Positions 23,887-32,485 of a stretch of 64,000 nucleotides of DNA are shown here, one piece after another. Numbering within the stretch: the stretch's first letter is position 1; each line of letters opens with the position of its first letter. The position numbers and the translations under genes were made by a program. The DNA comes from CAVZBW01 sp963778465 (GTDB lineage Bacteria; Actinomycetota; Acidimicrobiia; Acidimicrobiales; RAAP-2), in contig CAVZUK010000003.1 of NCBI GenBank assembly GCA_963778465.1, forward strand, positions 1,178,001 through 1,242,000, given 5' to 3'. Under the pieces are notes generated by a model. That model was not told where the DNA came from. It was given only the letters and a program-made list of their open reading frames with translations, and did no database searches.

Positions 23887-23900
23887 CGAACATGCGTTCG
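23887..23900 (-). promoter_or_regulatory. LexA-like SOS box upstream of the VOC gene
   Basis: CGAACATGCGTTCG matches the actinobacterial LexA half-site pattern CGAAC-N4-GTTCG. Its inner edge is 40 nt from the ATG of the minus-strand VOC gene. No clear -10 element follows on that strand, and no gene starts nearby on the plus strand. The match may be functional or may arise by chance in 64 kb. Confidence 0.45.
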
Positions 23901-23982
23901 TAACGCTACGCCGGCACGGAGGCAAGGGCAAGGGCCCCGTACGGGGCTTCGCGTCGTGGACACGAAGGCGTCCCGCAGGCGG

Positions 23983-24648
23983 TCAGCCTGCCGGCCAAAG
24001 GTCGACGATCTCCTTGGAGGAGGTTACGTCGCCGGGCGGCAGAAGGCGCTCGAACGAGGTGACGGCCCGGGCGACGAGGTCGGGCACGACGTCGCCGATG
24101 CAATCGGTCGGGACCACGGCGAAGAAGTCGGCTTCGAGCGCCCCCCGGACCGTGCTCTCGACGCAGCCCGTCGCCGCGACCCCGCTCACGACGACGGTCC
24201 CGACGCCGCGTGCCCGCAGCATCGCCGCGAGCCCCGTGTTGTAGAAGCCGCTGCGCCGCAACTTGGGCACGAGCACGTCCTGCGGTGCCGGCTCGACGTC
24301 GTCGGCGACGCGCCAACCCCAGGTGCCCTCGATGCACTGCAGCGGCTCGAAGCCGTGGCGCAGCGTCTCGGTCGCCCACACCGGGGAGGAATAGGCGCCG
24401 TCCTCTCGCTGGGTCTGCAGCGTGTAGTACACGGGCACGCCGTGCTTCCGGGCCGCCTCGATCAGCCGGGCGTTGGGCGCGAGCGCCGCGGCAAAACCGG
24501 ACACGTCGACGAACCGGCCGCAGTAGCCGTCGGGGTGCACGAAGTCGTTTTGCAGGTCCACCACCACGAGGGCGCTCGACCCTTCCGTGATCTTCTCGTC
24601 GAGGCTCTCGGGCACCCGCATGCCCGCGAAGGTCCTGGCCATCGCCAT
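23983..24648 (-). CDS. Isochorismatase-like cysteine hydrolase
   Basis: A 221-residue cysteine hydrolase with the catalytic triad Asp (ALVVVDLQNDFVH), Lys (VLVPKLRRSGFYNTGL) and Cys (VVSGVAATGCVESTVRGAL) and the conserved cis-peptide segment before Cys. Substrates of such enzymes include N-carbamoylsarcosine, ureidoacrylate and nicotinamide. Start at ATG 24648 (a second ATG two codons on is also possible). It is separated by only 7 nt from the GYD gene and is likely cotranscribed with it. Confidence 0.85.
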   Translation of the reverse strand: MAMARTFAGMRVPESLDEKITEGSSALVVVDLQNDFVHPDGYCGRFVDVSGFAAALAPNARLIEAARKHGVPVYYTLQTQREDGAYSSPVWATETLRHGFEPLQCIEGTWGWRVADDVEPAPQDVLVPKLRRSGFYNTGLAAMLRARGVGTVVVSGVAATGCVESTVRGALEADFFAVVPTDCIGDVVPDLVARAVTSFERLLPPGDVTSSKEIVDLWPAG

Positions 24649-24655
24649 CCGCCCG

Positions 24656-24976
24656 TCAGGCCTGTGGTGGCCGGAAGTCCGGCTGCTTGCCGGCGGCCTC
24701 GTCGACCTCCTCGGGGGTGAGCAGGACGACCGTCTCGCTGTCGATCGTGCCCGTCGCCGCGATCACGAGGTTGATGGCGGCTGCCGAGGCATTGTCGGGA
24801 AGCTCCGCGATGGTGAACAGGTCGGTGCCTCCCAGGGCGTAGTAAAAGGACTCGATCCTCCCCCCGAGGCTCTCGATCGTCCGTTGCGCTGCGGCCCGCC
24901 GGCCCGTCCCGCCCTCTCGCAAGAGTCCTTTCGCTCCCTCGGGGGTGTACCGGGACCGAAACAGGTACTTGGGCAT
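24656..24976 (-). CDS. GYD domain protein
   Basis: A 106-residue protein matching the GYD-domain family, named for a Gly-Tyr-Asp motif; here the corresponding segment is ALGGTDLFTIAELPDNASAAAIN. It starts MPKYLFRSRYTPEGAKGLLREGG, and the C-terminal half carries TVVLLTPEEVDEA. The function of GYD proteins is unknown. It is the first gene of a minus-strand pair with the hydrolase, and the upstream 199 nt contain a divergent promoter. Confidence 0.75.
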   Translation of the reverse strand: MPKYLFRSRYTPEGAKGLLREGGTGRRAAAQRTIESLGGRIESFYYALGGTDLFTIAELPDNASAAAINLVIAATGTIDSETVVLLTPEEVDEAAGKQPDFRPPQA

Positions 24977-25096
24977 CTCTCCGCTCCTCTCGCGCTCGCT
25001 CTGGGCGGATGGCCGCCGCCAAGAGGCTAAGTGAGCGGCGGCCGTGGAGGGCGCGTTCTCCGGGCTGCCTCGCCGTGAGCATGAATCTGCTGTTTG

Positions 25097-25129
25097 TTGA
25101 CATTTCTTATCGTTTTAGTCATGTATAGT
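25097..25129 (+). promoter_or_regulatory. A/T-rich promoter region for the binding-protein gene
   Basis: A perfect -35 hexamer TTGACA (25097-25102) and a TATAGT (25124-25129) lie in an unusually A/T-rich stretch. The 21-nt spacer is longer than the ideal 17, so one of the two hexamers may belong to another promoter form. The site is 46 nt upstream of the GTG at 25176. Confidence 0.5.
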
Positions 25130-25175
25130 CTCGGGCGGTTGGAGTGTCCGATGGCGAGGGCGAAGGAGATCGAGA

Positions 25176-26195
25176 GTGCTTGTTCGAAAGGGTGGCGCGC
25201 GAGCCGCGCTCTTGTCGTTGGCCGTCGTGGCCTCGGTGGCAGTGGGCGCGGCGTCGGAGACGGGTGCGGCGTCGGCGACGTCCAAGGCCACCGACCTCAC
25301 GGGTGTCTCCCTGAACTTCGGCGATCAGCTGAAGGAGTACCAGACCATCGTCAACGCGACCAACACGCTGCAGGGCGCGTCGTACAGCGTCAACTGGTCG
25401 AATTTCATCGGCGGTCCGCCGGTCATCGCGGCGGAGGTCGGCGGATCGGTGGATCTCGGTGACATGGCCGAGACGCCGACGATCTTCGCCCAGGCGGCCG
25501 GGGACCCGGTCAAGGTCGTCGGTGTCACCGAGGGGGTCGGTGCCAACTCGCCCTTCGCCGTCATGGTCCCGAACAACTCGCCCATCAAGAAGGCCTCGCA
25601 GCTCCGCGGCCACACGATCGCCGTCCAGGAGGGGACGGTCGAGCAGTACGTGCTGGTCAAGGTGCTCAAGGCGGCCGGCATTCCGTACAACGACGTGACG
25701 ATCGTGAACCTCAACATCGTCGCGGGCGAGACGGCGCTCTCGAGCGGGAAGGTCGACGCCTGGGTGTCCAGCCAGCCGCTCACCGCACTGGTCGAGCACA
25801 ACGGCCAGGGCAAGGTGTTGCCGACGGCGGCGGGGTCGGCGAAGGTGCTCGGCTATCTCACGGCCCCGGTCTCGTCGCTGAACGACCCGAAGAAGAAGGC
25901 GGCGATCGTGGACTTCGTCGCTCGGCTCTACAAGTCCCAGGCGATTCTGAGGAAGGACCCGGCTCTCGCGGCGAAGACCTATGCCTCTACCTACGGGGTC
26001 CCGCTCGAGGTGGCCGAGCAGGCGGTCAAGTCGACCAACGTGGTCCCGACCCCGGTGACACCCGCCATCGTCGCCTACCAGCAGGAGGAGGCGAACACGT
26101 TTCTCAAGCTGGGGCTGATCCAGAACAGGGTCCCGGTCAGCCAGATATTCGACGTGGCCGTCAACAACCAGATCCTGGCGCAGGCGGGCCGGTAG
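25176..26195 (+). CDS. ABC transporter substrate-binding protein, SsuA/TauA/NrtA type
   Basis: A 339-residue periplasmic-type binding protein. The signal peptide is about residues 1-31 (RKGG then a hydrophobic stretch ending SETGAAS), with no lipobox Cys. The body has the family pattern VSLNFGDQLKEYQTIVNATNT, VGGSVDLGDMAETPTIFAQAAGDPVKVVG, LRGHTIAVQEGTVEQYVLVKVLKAAG and GKVDAWVSSQP. Such proteins capture sulfonates, nitrate, taurine or related small molecules. No permease or ATPase gene is adjacent, so the protein is an orphan. The GTG start has an AAGGAG box at 25163-25168. Confidence 0.85.
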   Translation: MLVRKGGARAALLSLAVVASVAVGAASETGAASATSKATDLTGVSLNFGDQLKEYQTIVNATNTLQGASYSVNWSNFIGGPPVIAAEVGGSVDLGDMAETPTIFAQAAGDPVKVVGVTEGVGANSPFAVMVPNNSPIKKASQLRGHTIAVQEGTVEQYVLVKVLKAAGIPYNDVTIVNLNIVAGETALSSGKVDAWVSSQPLTALVEHNGQGKVLPTAAGSAKVLGYLTAPVSSLNDPKKKAAIVDFVARLYKSQAILRKDPALAAKTYASTYGVPLEVAEQAVKSTNVVPTPVTPAIVAYQQEEANTFLKLGLIQNRVPVSQIFDVAVNNQILAQAGR

Positions 26196-26216
26196 CCGAG
26201 CCGGGCCCCGCGTCAC

Positions 26217-26241
26217 TGGCGGGCCGGAGCCGGGCCCGCCA
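26217..26241 (+). terminator. Stem-loop after the binding-protein gene
   Basis: TGGCGGGCC (26217-26225) and GGCCCGCCA (26233-26241) form a perfect 9-bp stem with a 7-nt loop, 21 nt after the stop. No T-run follows; the dinB SOS box starts 4 nt later. It probably insulates dinB from read-through. Confidence 0.55.
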
Positions 26242-26244
26242 CAG

Positions 26245-26266
26245 CGAACATACGTTCGTATACGAT
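26245..26266 (+). promoter_or_regulatory. LexA box and -10 element of dinB
   Basis: CGAACATACGTTCG (26245-26258) is a perfect CGAAC-N4-GTTCG SOS box. TACGAT (26261-26266) is a good -10 element; the ATG at 26275 follows after 8 nt, so the message is probably leaderless. LexA bound here would block the promoter until DNA damage. Confidence 0.8.
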
Positions 26267-26274
26267 CTGTTGCC

Positions 26275-27546
26275 ATGGGGTGGCCCGTGGCGGCACAGGA
26301 CGGGGAGGCGACCATCCTCCATGCGGACCTGGACGCCTTCTACGCCTCGGTCGAGCAGCTGCTGGACCCCACGCTGCGCGGACGGGCCATCGCCGTCGGT
26401 GGCAGCGTGGTGCTCGCGGCGTCCTACGAGGCGCGGGCCACGGGAGTCCGGGCCGGCATGGCGGGCTGGCGGGCCCGGCAGCTCTGCCCGGGCATCCGTT
26501 TCGTGGGCGGCCACTTCGAGGAGTACCAGCGCCACGGGGACCGGGTGATGGACGTCCTCCGTGATTTCACGCCCTGGGTCGAGAGAGTCTCCATCGACGA
26601 GGCCTTCCTCGACGTGGCCGGGGCGATACACCTCTTCGGCGATCCGAGCGAGATCGCGGCAGCGGCCCGACGGCGCGTGCGCAGGGAGATCGGCCTACCC
26701 CTCTCGGTCGGGGTGGCCCGCACCAAGCATCTGGCGAAGATCGCCTCCCAGGTAGCGAAGCCCGACGGGCAGGTGACGGTGCGCCCTCTCGACGAGCGAG
26801 CCTTCCTCGACCCCCTGCCCGTCGAGCTCATGTGGGGGGTGGGTCCCTCGACCCAGAGACGCCTCGCCGCGGCGGGCATCCGGACGATCGGCGATCTCGC
26901 GGCTGCGCCGGGTGCCGCGCTCGAGCACCTCCTGGGGCGGGCCGTCGGCAGCCACCTGAGCCAGCTGGCCGTCAACGCGGACCCGCGCCGGATCGAACCG
27001 CCGCGCCGCGCCGCCTCCGTCGGAGCGCAGGCCGCGCTGGGACAACGCGAGGCCTCGCCGGAGCTCGTGCGTGTCACCCTCGCCTACCTGGCGGACCGGG
27101 TGACCGGGAGGCTGCGCGGGGCCGGCAGGGCGGGGCGGACCGTCACCGTCCGAGTGAGGTTCGGCGATCTGCGCTCGGTCACCCGGTCCGTGACCGTTCC
27201 GGTGGCCGTGGGGACCACCCTGACCGTGACCGAGCTGGCCACCGACCTGGCCCGCGGCGCCCTCGCCGACCATCCGGACCAGCGCCACGTGACCCTGCTC
27301 GCCGTCTCGGTCAGCAACCTCGTCGAACAGACCGAGCTGCAGATGGAGCTCCCGCTCGAGCTCGACGATGAGCGTCACCGCGGGGGAAGCCCGCAGGGGA
27401 CCGCACGCTGGAGCGTCGACCGGTCCATGGATGCGGTCCGCGAGCGCTTCGGTCGTACCTCGATCGACTACGCCGCGGTGCGGTTCTCGGGAGCGGCCCG
27501 CGTGCCGGATGCCTTCCGGGAGCTCGCGGAGCGCGATCCCTCGTGA
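26275..27546 (+). CDS. dinB: DNA polymerase IV (Y-family, DinB)
   Basis: A 423-residue translesion polymerase. Catalytic Asp/Glu are in ILHADLDAFYASVEQ (about 13-27) and VSIDEAFLDV (about 105); the fingers are in VLAASYEARATGVRAGM, and the little finger runs to about residue 350. QMELPLELD near 357 fits a beta-clamp-binding motif. The insert and C-terminal region TARWSVDRSMDAVRERFG are typical of actinobacterial DinB proteins. The SOS box directly upstream indicates LexA control. It probably enables damage-tolerant, error-prone replication. Confidence 0.92.
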   Translation: MGWPVAAQDGEATILHADLDAFYASVEQLLDPTLRGRAIAVGGSVVLAASYEARATGVRAGMAGWRARQLCPGIRFVGGHFEEYQRHGDRVMDVLRDFTPWVERVSIDEAFLDVAGAIHLFGDPSEIAAAARRRVRREIGLPLSVGVARTKHLAKIASQVAKPDGQVTVRPLDERAFLDPLPVELMWGVGPSTQRRLAAAGIRTIGDLAAAPGAALEHLLGRAVGSHLSQLAVNADPRRIEPPRRAASVGAQAALGQREASPELVRVTLAYLADRVTGRLRGAGRAGRTVTVRVRFGDLRSVTRSVTVPVAVGTTLTVTELATDLARGALADHPDQRHVTLLAVSVSNLVEQTELQMELPLELDDERHRGGSPQGTARWSVDRSMDAVRERFGRTSIDYAAVRFSGAARVPDAFRELAERDPS

Positions 27547-27601
27547 CCGCGTCCGGTTCGGGTGCGGGTGTCCCCAACCGTCCGCGGCCTCGCCTCGGAG
27601 G

Positions 27602-29062
27602 TCAGGCGGATCCGGCCGGCCGATCCTCGCTCAGGAGCCTGGCGACGTCGCCCTCGACCCGGGTGCCGGCAAAGAAGTCCGGGTTGGTGCGGGCGTGGAG
27701 CTCGACGGGGTTGGCGAAGACGAAGTCCCGGAAGTCACCCTCGTCGATCAGCCCGTCCTCGACCAGCTCCCACGCTTCGACTACGACGTCTCCCACGTCG
27801 GTGACGTCCCAGTGGCCGACGTCGGAGCCGAACATGGCCCGGACCTTGGAGCCCCCGGGGTTGACTCTGGTGTCGAACGCCCAGGCGACCGACCGGTCGT
27901 CCGCCTCGCAGCCGATGTAGAAGCGCGGCACGAAGAGCGACACGATCTCGGCGGCGTCCTTCGGGTGGACCATCCAGAAATCGTCCCGCTCCGGCAGCCC
28001 CGGGAATGGGCGATCGTAGAAGGCGCGGGCCCGGTCGGCGTGGCGCACCGTGAATTCGTCGCCGTGCTCGGCGATGAGCTCCAGCAGCACCGGGAGATCC
28101 AACTTCTCCGGATCGACGTAGCTCATGCCGGCGAGGCTGCGCTTGTGGAAGTGCCCGACGAGCTCGGAGAGCAGTGCGCACGCCCATCCGGCCCCGCATT
28201 CGAGGAAGCCGAAGTTGAGCGTCGGGAACCTGCGGGTGACCCCTCCGAGGAAGAGAGCCTTGGCGAGGCCCTCCTGCGCCTGGGCGATGGCGCCGATGTG
28301 GTTGTAGGTGTAGTTGGTCACCGATCGTCCCGCCCGCAGACCCGTGCCGGCGTGGAAGGTCGGCGCCAGTCGGAGCTCGGCACAGGTCGTCCAGACGGGG
28401 TCGTAGTCGTACTCGCTGTCGATGGCGAAGTAGTCGAGGCGCGTCGCCAGGTTGGCCACCTCCGGTGCGATTCGGGCCACCTCCGGCACGGGCCGCTCGG
28501 CAAAGCCCTGCAGGCAGACCACCTTGTGACCCATGGCCGCCGCCTGGCGCAGGTGGTGGACGGCCTCGTCGGGCGTGTTCATCGGGATGGTGGCCACCGG
28601 GGAGAGACGGTCTCGGTGCGAGGCGCAGAGCTCCATGACCCAGCGGTTGTAGGCGTCGACCACGCCCGACCGGAGGTCGGGGTCGGCGATCGTCACGATG
28701 AACAGGCCGGCGCTCGGGTAGAGGATGCTGTAGTCGATCCCGAGGTCGTCCATCCGAGACGCGTAGAGCTTGGGAAGGGTGGCGGTCGCACGGTCCAGCG
28801 TGTTCGTCGTCGGCCAGCCCCACAGGTTGACCTGCTGGCTCCAGGTGGATCGCCGCTCCTCGAGTCCCAGGACCCAGGGCTCGTGCCAGCGTGCGTACTC
28901 GGGCGTGGCGGCGAACGCCTCGGCCGTCGGTGATCCCTCCGTCTCCCGCAGGTACTCGAGGAAGACCGTCATGAGCTCCAGGACGTGCCCGTCGACGTCG
29001 ACGATGGGATAGCCGAGCTGGTCGCGGATCCGGGCGGCCTTCGATTGGACTGCGGTCGTCAT
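27602..29062 (-). CDS. Amidohydrolase_2 family metal-dependent hydrolase
   Basis: A 486-residue protein of the ACMSD/o-pyrocatechuate decarboxylase superfamily. The N-terminus IVDVDGHVLEL provides the D-x-D-G-H variant of the metal site. Further family segments are SILYPSAGLFIV, YAIDSEYDYDPVW-like and TFHAGTG, ECGAGWACALLSE, and AMFGSDVGHWDVTD near the C-terminus. Such enzymes hydrolyse or decarboxylate aromatic or cyclic acids. The ATG at 29062 (MTTAVQSK) is chosen over a longer frame. It is convergent with dinB. Confidence 0.82.
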   Translation of the reverse strand: MTTAVQSKAARIRDQLGYPIVDVDGHVLELMTVFLEYLRETEGSPTAEAFAATPEYARWHEPWVLGLEERRSTWSQQVNLWGWPTTNTLDRATATLPKLYASRMDDLGIDYSILYPSAGLFIVTIADPDLRSGVVDAYNRWVMELCASHRDRLSPVATIPMNTPDEAVHHLRQAAAMGHKVVCLQGFAERPVPEVARIAPEVANLATRLDYFAIDSEYDYDPVWTTCAELRLAPTFHAGTGLRAGRSVTNYTYNHIGAIAQAQEGLAKALFLGGVTRRFPTLNFGFLECGAGWACALLSELVGHFHKRSLAGMSYVDPEKLDLPVLLELIAEHGDEFTVRHADRARAFYDRPFPGLPERDDFWMVHPKDAAEIVSLFVPRFYIGCEADDRSVAWAFDTRVNPGGSKVRAMFGSDVGHWDVTDVGDVVVEAWELVEDGLIDEGDFRDFVFANPVELHARTNPDFFAGTRVEGDVARLLSEDRPAGSA

Positions 29063-29191
29063 TGCACCCTCCGGGGTCGGCTGCGTGGGGAAGCATCGCA
29101 CAGTCGACCGGAGGGCTTCCCGCCCACGAGATGCCGCTGCGAGAGGTCGAGGATCCGGCTCCGGGACACCCGTGCCGACTCGGCGAGACCG

Positions 29192-30799
29192 CTACTTGAA
29201 TCGCTGGGGGAAGTCGGCCATGGAGCTCGTGTGCATCCTCATCAGCTCGACCTGCGCCTCGATGTCGCCGTTCCAGGCCGAGGTGCACAGCTCCGGCGCG
29301 AGGTTGGCCATGGCGACCACTGCGCCGCGAGCGCCGCAATGGCCGGCCAGGGTGAGCAGGTTGGCACTCCCGACGTACACCTCCGCCCGGTTCGTCAGCA
29401 GCTCTGCGAGGCGGTCGGCGGAGCCGCTGGAGTCCTTGATGCCGTCGACGGGAAGCGACGGCACGACCGAGGTCGGCACGCCCGGCGGGGAGACCGTCGG
29501 CATGTGGTAGGCGAGCAGCGTCGCGTTCGGCGCCTCGTCGCGGACGGCACGGTAGAAGTCGAGGGCATCGCGGTCCCCGGGCGAGAGGACGAGCAGACCG
29601 TCGGCAACGTCGGCATCGGTGAGCGCCCGGGTCGTCGAGAGGGCACGGGCCGCCACGGGGTCGCCGGTCCCCACGAGCACCGGACTCCCGTCGACGGCGC
29701 GCTTGACGGCCGACGCCAGGGCGATGCGGTCGTCGGCGTCGAGCCTCCACGCTTCGCCGGTGGTCCCCGCGACGAGGACGAACCCGATGCCGCGCGCCAC
29801 GCAGGCGTGCGCCCGCTCCGCGGTGGCGGCTAGGTCCGGCCTGCCGCGCCGATCGAAGATCGTGACGAGTGCCACGCCAACCCCCGAGGGGAGGCTCTGC
29901 AGGCGCGGCATCGAGAGGGGGCTACGACCCCGGCCTCTCCGCCTCCGGACCCGCCGGCGGACCGGTCTCGCCCGGGCTGGGGGCGCTCGGACCGGGGGCG
30001 CTCGGACCGGGGCGCTCGGATTGGGGACGCCCGAACTGGGGGAGCCGTCGGCCGCGGTCGTCGAGGGGGTCGGAGAGGGAGAGGGAGCAGGTGCGGGAGG
30101 CCCCGGGTCGGGCGCCGGGCCCATCATCGGGCCCGCCATCGTCGGAGTGGTCTCGACGGGTTGGGGTCCAGCCACCGAGAGCGGGTCGCCGTTGACGACG
30201 GTCGTGCCCGCGATCTTGTCCCAGAGCTGCTGGCGGTCCTTGTCCCAGAGGAGCATGCAGTCGAGGACCAGGGCGGCGGGGAAGAAGATGCTGGCGATCA
30301 GTCCCATGATGAGCCACCGGCCCACCACCTCCCTGAGCGCCATCGTCCCGTAGGAGGCGTCCTCCAGGGTGTCCTTGCGGATCGTGCGGATGTGGAGGAT
30401 CTGCATCCCGGGGGTCTGGCTCCGGCCCCAGATGATCAGCGACCAGATCAGCCAGCCGATGAAGAGCGTCACGATGGCGAGACCGACGTCGAGCGCGTAC
30501 TGCCCGAGACGGCGTGCGGGGGTAGTCAGGTAGAGGGGCACGGCGCTGGCGACGATGGCGCCGCAGGCCGAGCAGGCCATGCGATCGGCTTCCACCGGTC
30601 GGCCGCAGGAGGGACAGGGGACGGTTGCAACGACTGACGGGGCGGCCGTCGGGTAGGCCCCCGGAGCCGGCTCGCCCGCCCGGGGCGGCATGGGACCCGT
30701 AACGGGATCCGGTGGGTACCACCGTCCGTCGGACGCCAGGTACTCCCACCGGCCTCCGGGTCCTTGGCGCCATTGCACACCGGGCGTCGACGTGGCCAC
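29192..30799 (-). CDS. RDD membrane domain joined to a DHDPS-like lyase (possible fusion or lost frameshift)
   Basis: One 535-residue frame holds two unrelated parts. Residues 1-70: a DUF2510-like WEYLASDGRWYPPD stretch, then a zinc ribbon CPSC/CSAC. Residues about 85-210: an RDD domain with several transmembrane segments (ALDVGLAIVTLFIGWLIWSLI, WLIMGLIASIFFPAALVL). A Pro/Ala-rich linker precedes, from MPRLQSLPSG (29911), a dihydrodipicolinate synthase-like TIM barrel with VLVAGTTGEAWRLDADDR and VDGIKDSSGS, which supplies the Schiff-base Lys. In the linker three GGGGGCGCTCGG-type repeats occur and the third lacks one G. Restoring it would end the RDD gene at a TAG at 29922-29924 and leave a separate 239-residue lyase. 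Confidence 0.7.
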   Translation of the reverse strand: MATSTPGVQWRQGPGGRWEYLASDGRWYPPDPVTGPMPPRAGEPAPGAYPTAAPSVVATVPCPSCGRPVEADRMACSACGAIVASAVPLYLTTPARRLGQYALDVGLAIVTLFIGWLIWSLIIWGRSQTPGMQILHIRTIRKDTLEDASYGTMALREVVGRWLIMGLIASIFFPAALVLDCMLLWDKDRQQLWDKIAGTTVVNGDPLSVAGPQPVETTPTMAGPMMGPAPDPGPPAPAPSPSPTPSTTAADGSPSSGVPNPSAPVRAPPVRAPPARARPVRRRVRRRRGRGRSPLSMPRLQSLPSGVGVALVTIFDRRGRPDLAATAERAHACVARGIGFVLVAGTTGEAWRLDADDRIALASAVKRAVDGSPVLVGTGDPVAARALSTTRALTDADVADGLLVLSPGDRDALDFYRAVRDEAPNATLLAYHMPTVSPPGVPTSVVPSLPVDGIKDSSGSADRLAELLTNRAEVYVGSANLLTLAGHCGARGAVVAMANLAPELCTSAWNGDIEAQVELMRMHTSSMADFPQRFK

Positions 30800-30844
30800 G
30801 GATCCCCCGATCGTTGACTCTGGCTCTCTTCGAACCCTACGTCA

Positions 30845-32485
30845 TCATGTCCATGGCAGCTGGATCCTTCGGGTGAACGAGGCCGACTCCAGCAACCGCC
30901 GATCGTGCGAGACGAGGAGCAGGGTGCCGCCGAAGTCGTCGAGGGCGCGCTCGAGCTGCTCGATGGCGGGCAGGTCGAGGTGGTTGGTCGGTTCGTCGAG
31001 CACGAGGAAGTTGACGCCCAAAGCCTGGAACCTGGCCAGCTCGATCCGGGTCCGCTCCCCAGGTGAGAGCGCTGCACCGGCGCGGTGCACATGGTCCGAC
31101 GCGATTCCGAACTTGGCGAGCAGGCTCCGGGCCTCGACCACGGTCATCCCGGTGGCGGAGGTGAACGCCTCGAGCACGCTGGCTCTCCCGTCCGTGCTCC
31201 GGCGATCCTGCTCGAGCAACCCGATGGCCACGCTCGGGCCGACCCAGCGCCGGCCACTCGACGGCGGCAGGTCGCCGACCAGCAGCTCGACGAGCGTCGT
31301 CTTCCCCGAGCCGTTGGGTCCGGTCAGCGCGACCCGATCACCCCAGGCGATCTCGAGATCGAGTGGTCCGAGGCGGAACGGGCCACGCTCGGCGACGACC
31401 TGCTCGAGTCGAGCGACGATGGATCCCGCCCGGGGCGCCTGGTTGATGTGGTAGCGCAGCTCCCAGGCTTCCCACGGCTTCTCCACGGCTTCGAGGGTCT
31501 CGAGCGCTCGCTCGGTCCTCCTGGCCCTCGACGCCAGCCGCTCGGTTCGGTTGAGGCGGAAGTCGCGCTGGGCCTTGTCGTTGTCTCGCGGGTCGCGCTT
31601 CTCCCTCGAGACACCCTTTGTGGCCCACAGTCGTTCCCGCTGCGCCCGGGACCTGAGCTCGGTGCGTCTGGCCGAGTACCGCTCGTAGGTCTCCGTCGCG
31701 TGGGTGCGTGCCGCTTGGCGCTCGGCCAGGTACCCGGTCCAACCTCCACCGAATTCGGCGACGGTGTGGTCGTGTTCGTCGATCTCGACGACCTCGGTGG
31801 CACAGCGGGACATGAACTCCCGGTCGTGCGAGACCACCACGACCCCTCCCGGGGTGTGGCCCACGAACTCCTCGAGGCGCTCCAGACCGTCGAAGTCCAG
31901 GTCGTTGGTCGGTTCGTCGAGGAGCGTGACGTCGAAGCGGGACAGGACGACCCCGGCCAGCGCCAGGCGTGCCCGTTGGCCGCCCGAGAGGGTGTCGACC
32001 TCTTGCTCGTCGGGATCGGCGTCGAGGGCCAGCTCGCCGAGCACCCGCGACATCCGGGCACGGAAGTCGGCGGCCCCGGACCCCTCGTAGCGCTGAAGGG
32101 CGACGTCGTAGCGGTCGTCCGCGTCGGGGTCGCACCGGGCGAGTGCGCGAGCCGCTTCGGTCAGGTCGCGCTCGGCCCGCTCGACACCGAGCCGCCGGGA
32201 CAGGTGCCGGGAGATCGTCTCGCCGGGCCGGGGCCGGGTCTCCTGCTCCAAGAGGCCCACCCTGGCAACCGGAGGATCGAGCGTCACCCGGCCGCCCTCG
32301 GGTGCGATCGCCCCCGAGAGGATCTGCAACAGCGTGGACTTGCCCGCGCCGTTGGGGCCCACCAGGCAGACCCGCTGCCCCGGAGCGACGGTCAGGGAAA
32401 CGTCCGTGAGCACACGTTGCCCGTTGCGGTCGTGTGTGACGCGGTCGGCCGAGAGCACGGCGAGGCGATGCGGGGAAGAGGGCAC
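30845..32485 (-). CDS. ABC-F family ATPase (ribosome-associated)
   Basis: A 546-residue protein with two ABC domains and no membrane segment. Domain 1: Walker A GPNGAGKST, signature LSGGQRARLAL, Walker B VTLLDEPTNDLD. A charged linker follows (RERLWATKGVSREKRDPRDNDK). Domain 2: GPNGSGKTT, LSPGERTRIELA and LVLDEPTNHLD. ABC-F proteins act on ribosomes, some as antibiotic-protection factors and others as translation factors; this one resembles the Msr/Vga-like length class but I cannot assign a drug. The GTG at 32485 is chosen for its GGGAGG box 8 nt upstream; ATG 32542 is the other option. Confidence 0.88.
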   Translation of the reverse strand: MPSSPHRLAVLSADRVTHDRNGQRVLTDVSLTVAPGQRVCLVGPNGAGKSTLLQILSGAIAPEGGRVTLDPPVARVGLLEQETRPRPGETISRHLSRRLGVERAERDLTEAARALARCDPDADDRYDVALQRYEGSGAADFRARMSRVLGELALDADPDEQEVDTLSGGQRARLALAGVVLSRFDVTLLDEPTNDLDFDGLERLEEFVGHTPGGVVVVSHDREFMSRCATEVVEIDEHDHTVAEFGGGWTGYLAERQAARTHATETYERYSARRTELRSRAQRERLWATKGVSREKRDPRDNDKAQRDFRLNRTERLASRARRTERALETLEAVEKPWEAWELRYHINQAPRAGSIVARLEQVVAERGPFRLGPLDLEIAWGDRVALTGPNGSGKTTLVELLVGDLPPSSGRRWVGPSVAIGLLEQDRRSTDGRASVLEAFTSATGMTVVEARSLLAKFGIASDHVHRAGAALSPGERTRIELARFQALGVNFLVLDEPTNHLDLPAIEQLERALDDFGGTLLLVSHDRRLLESASFTRRIQLPWT

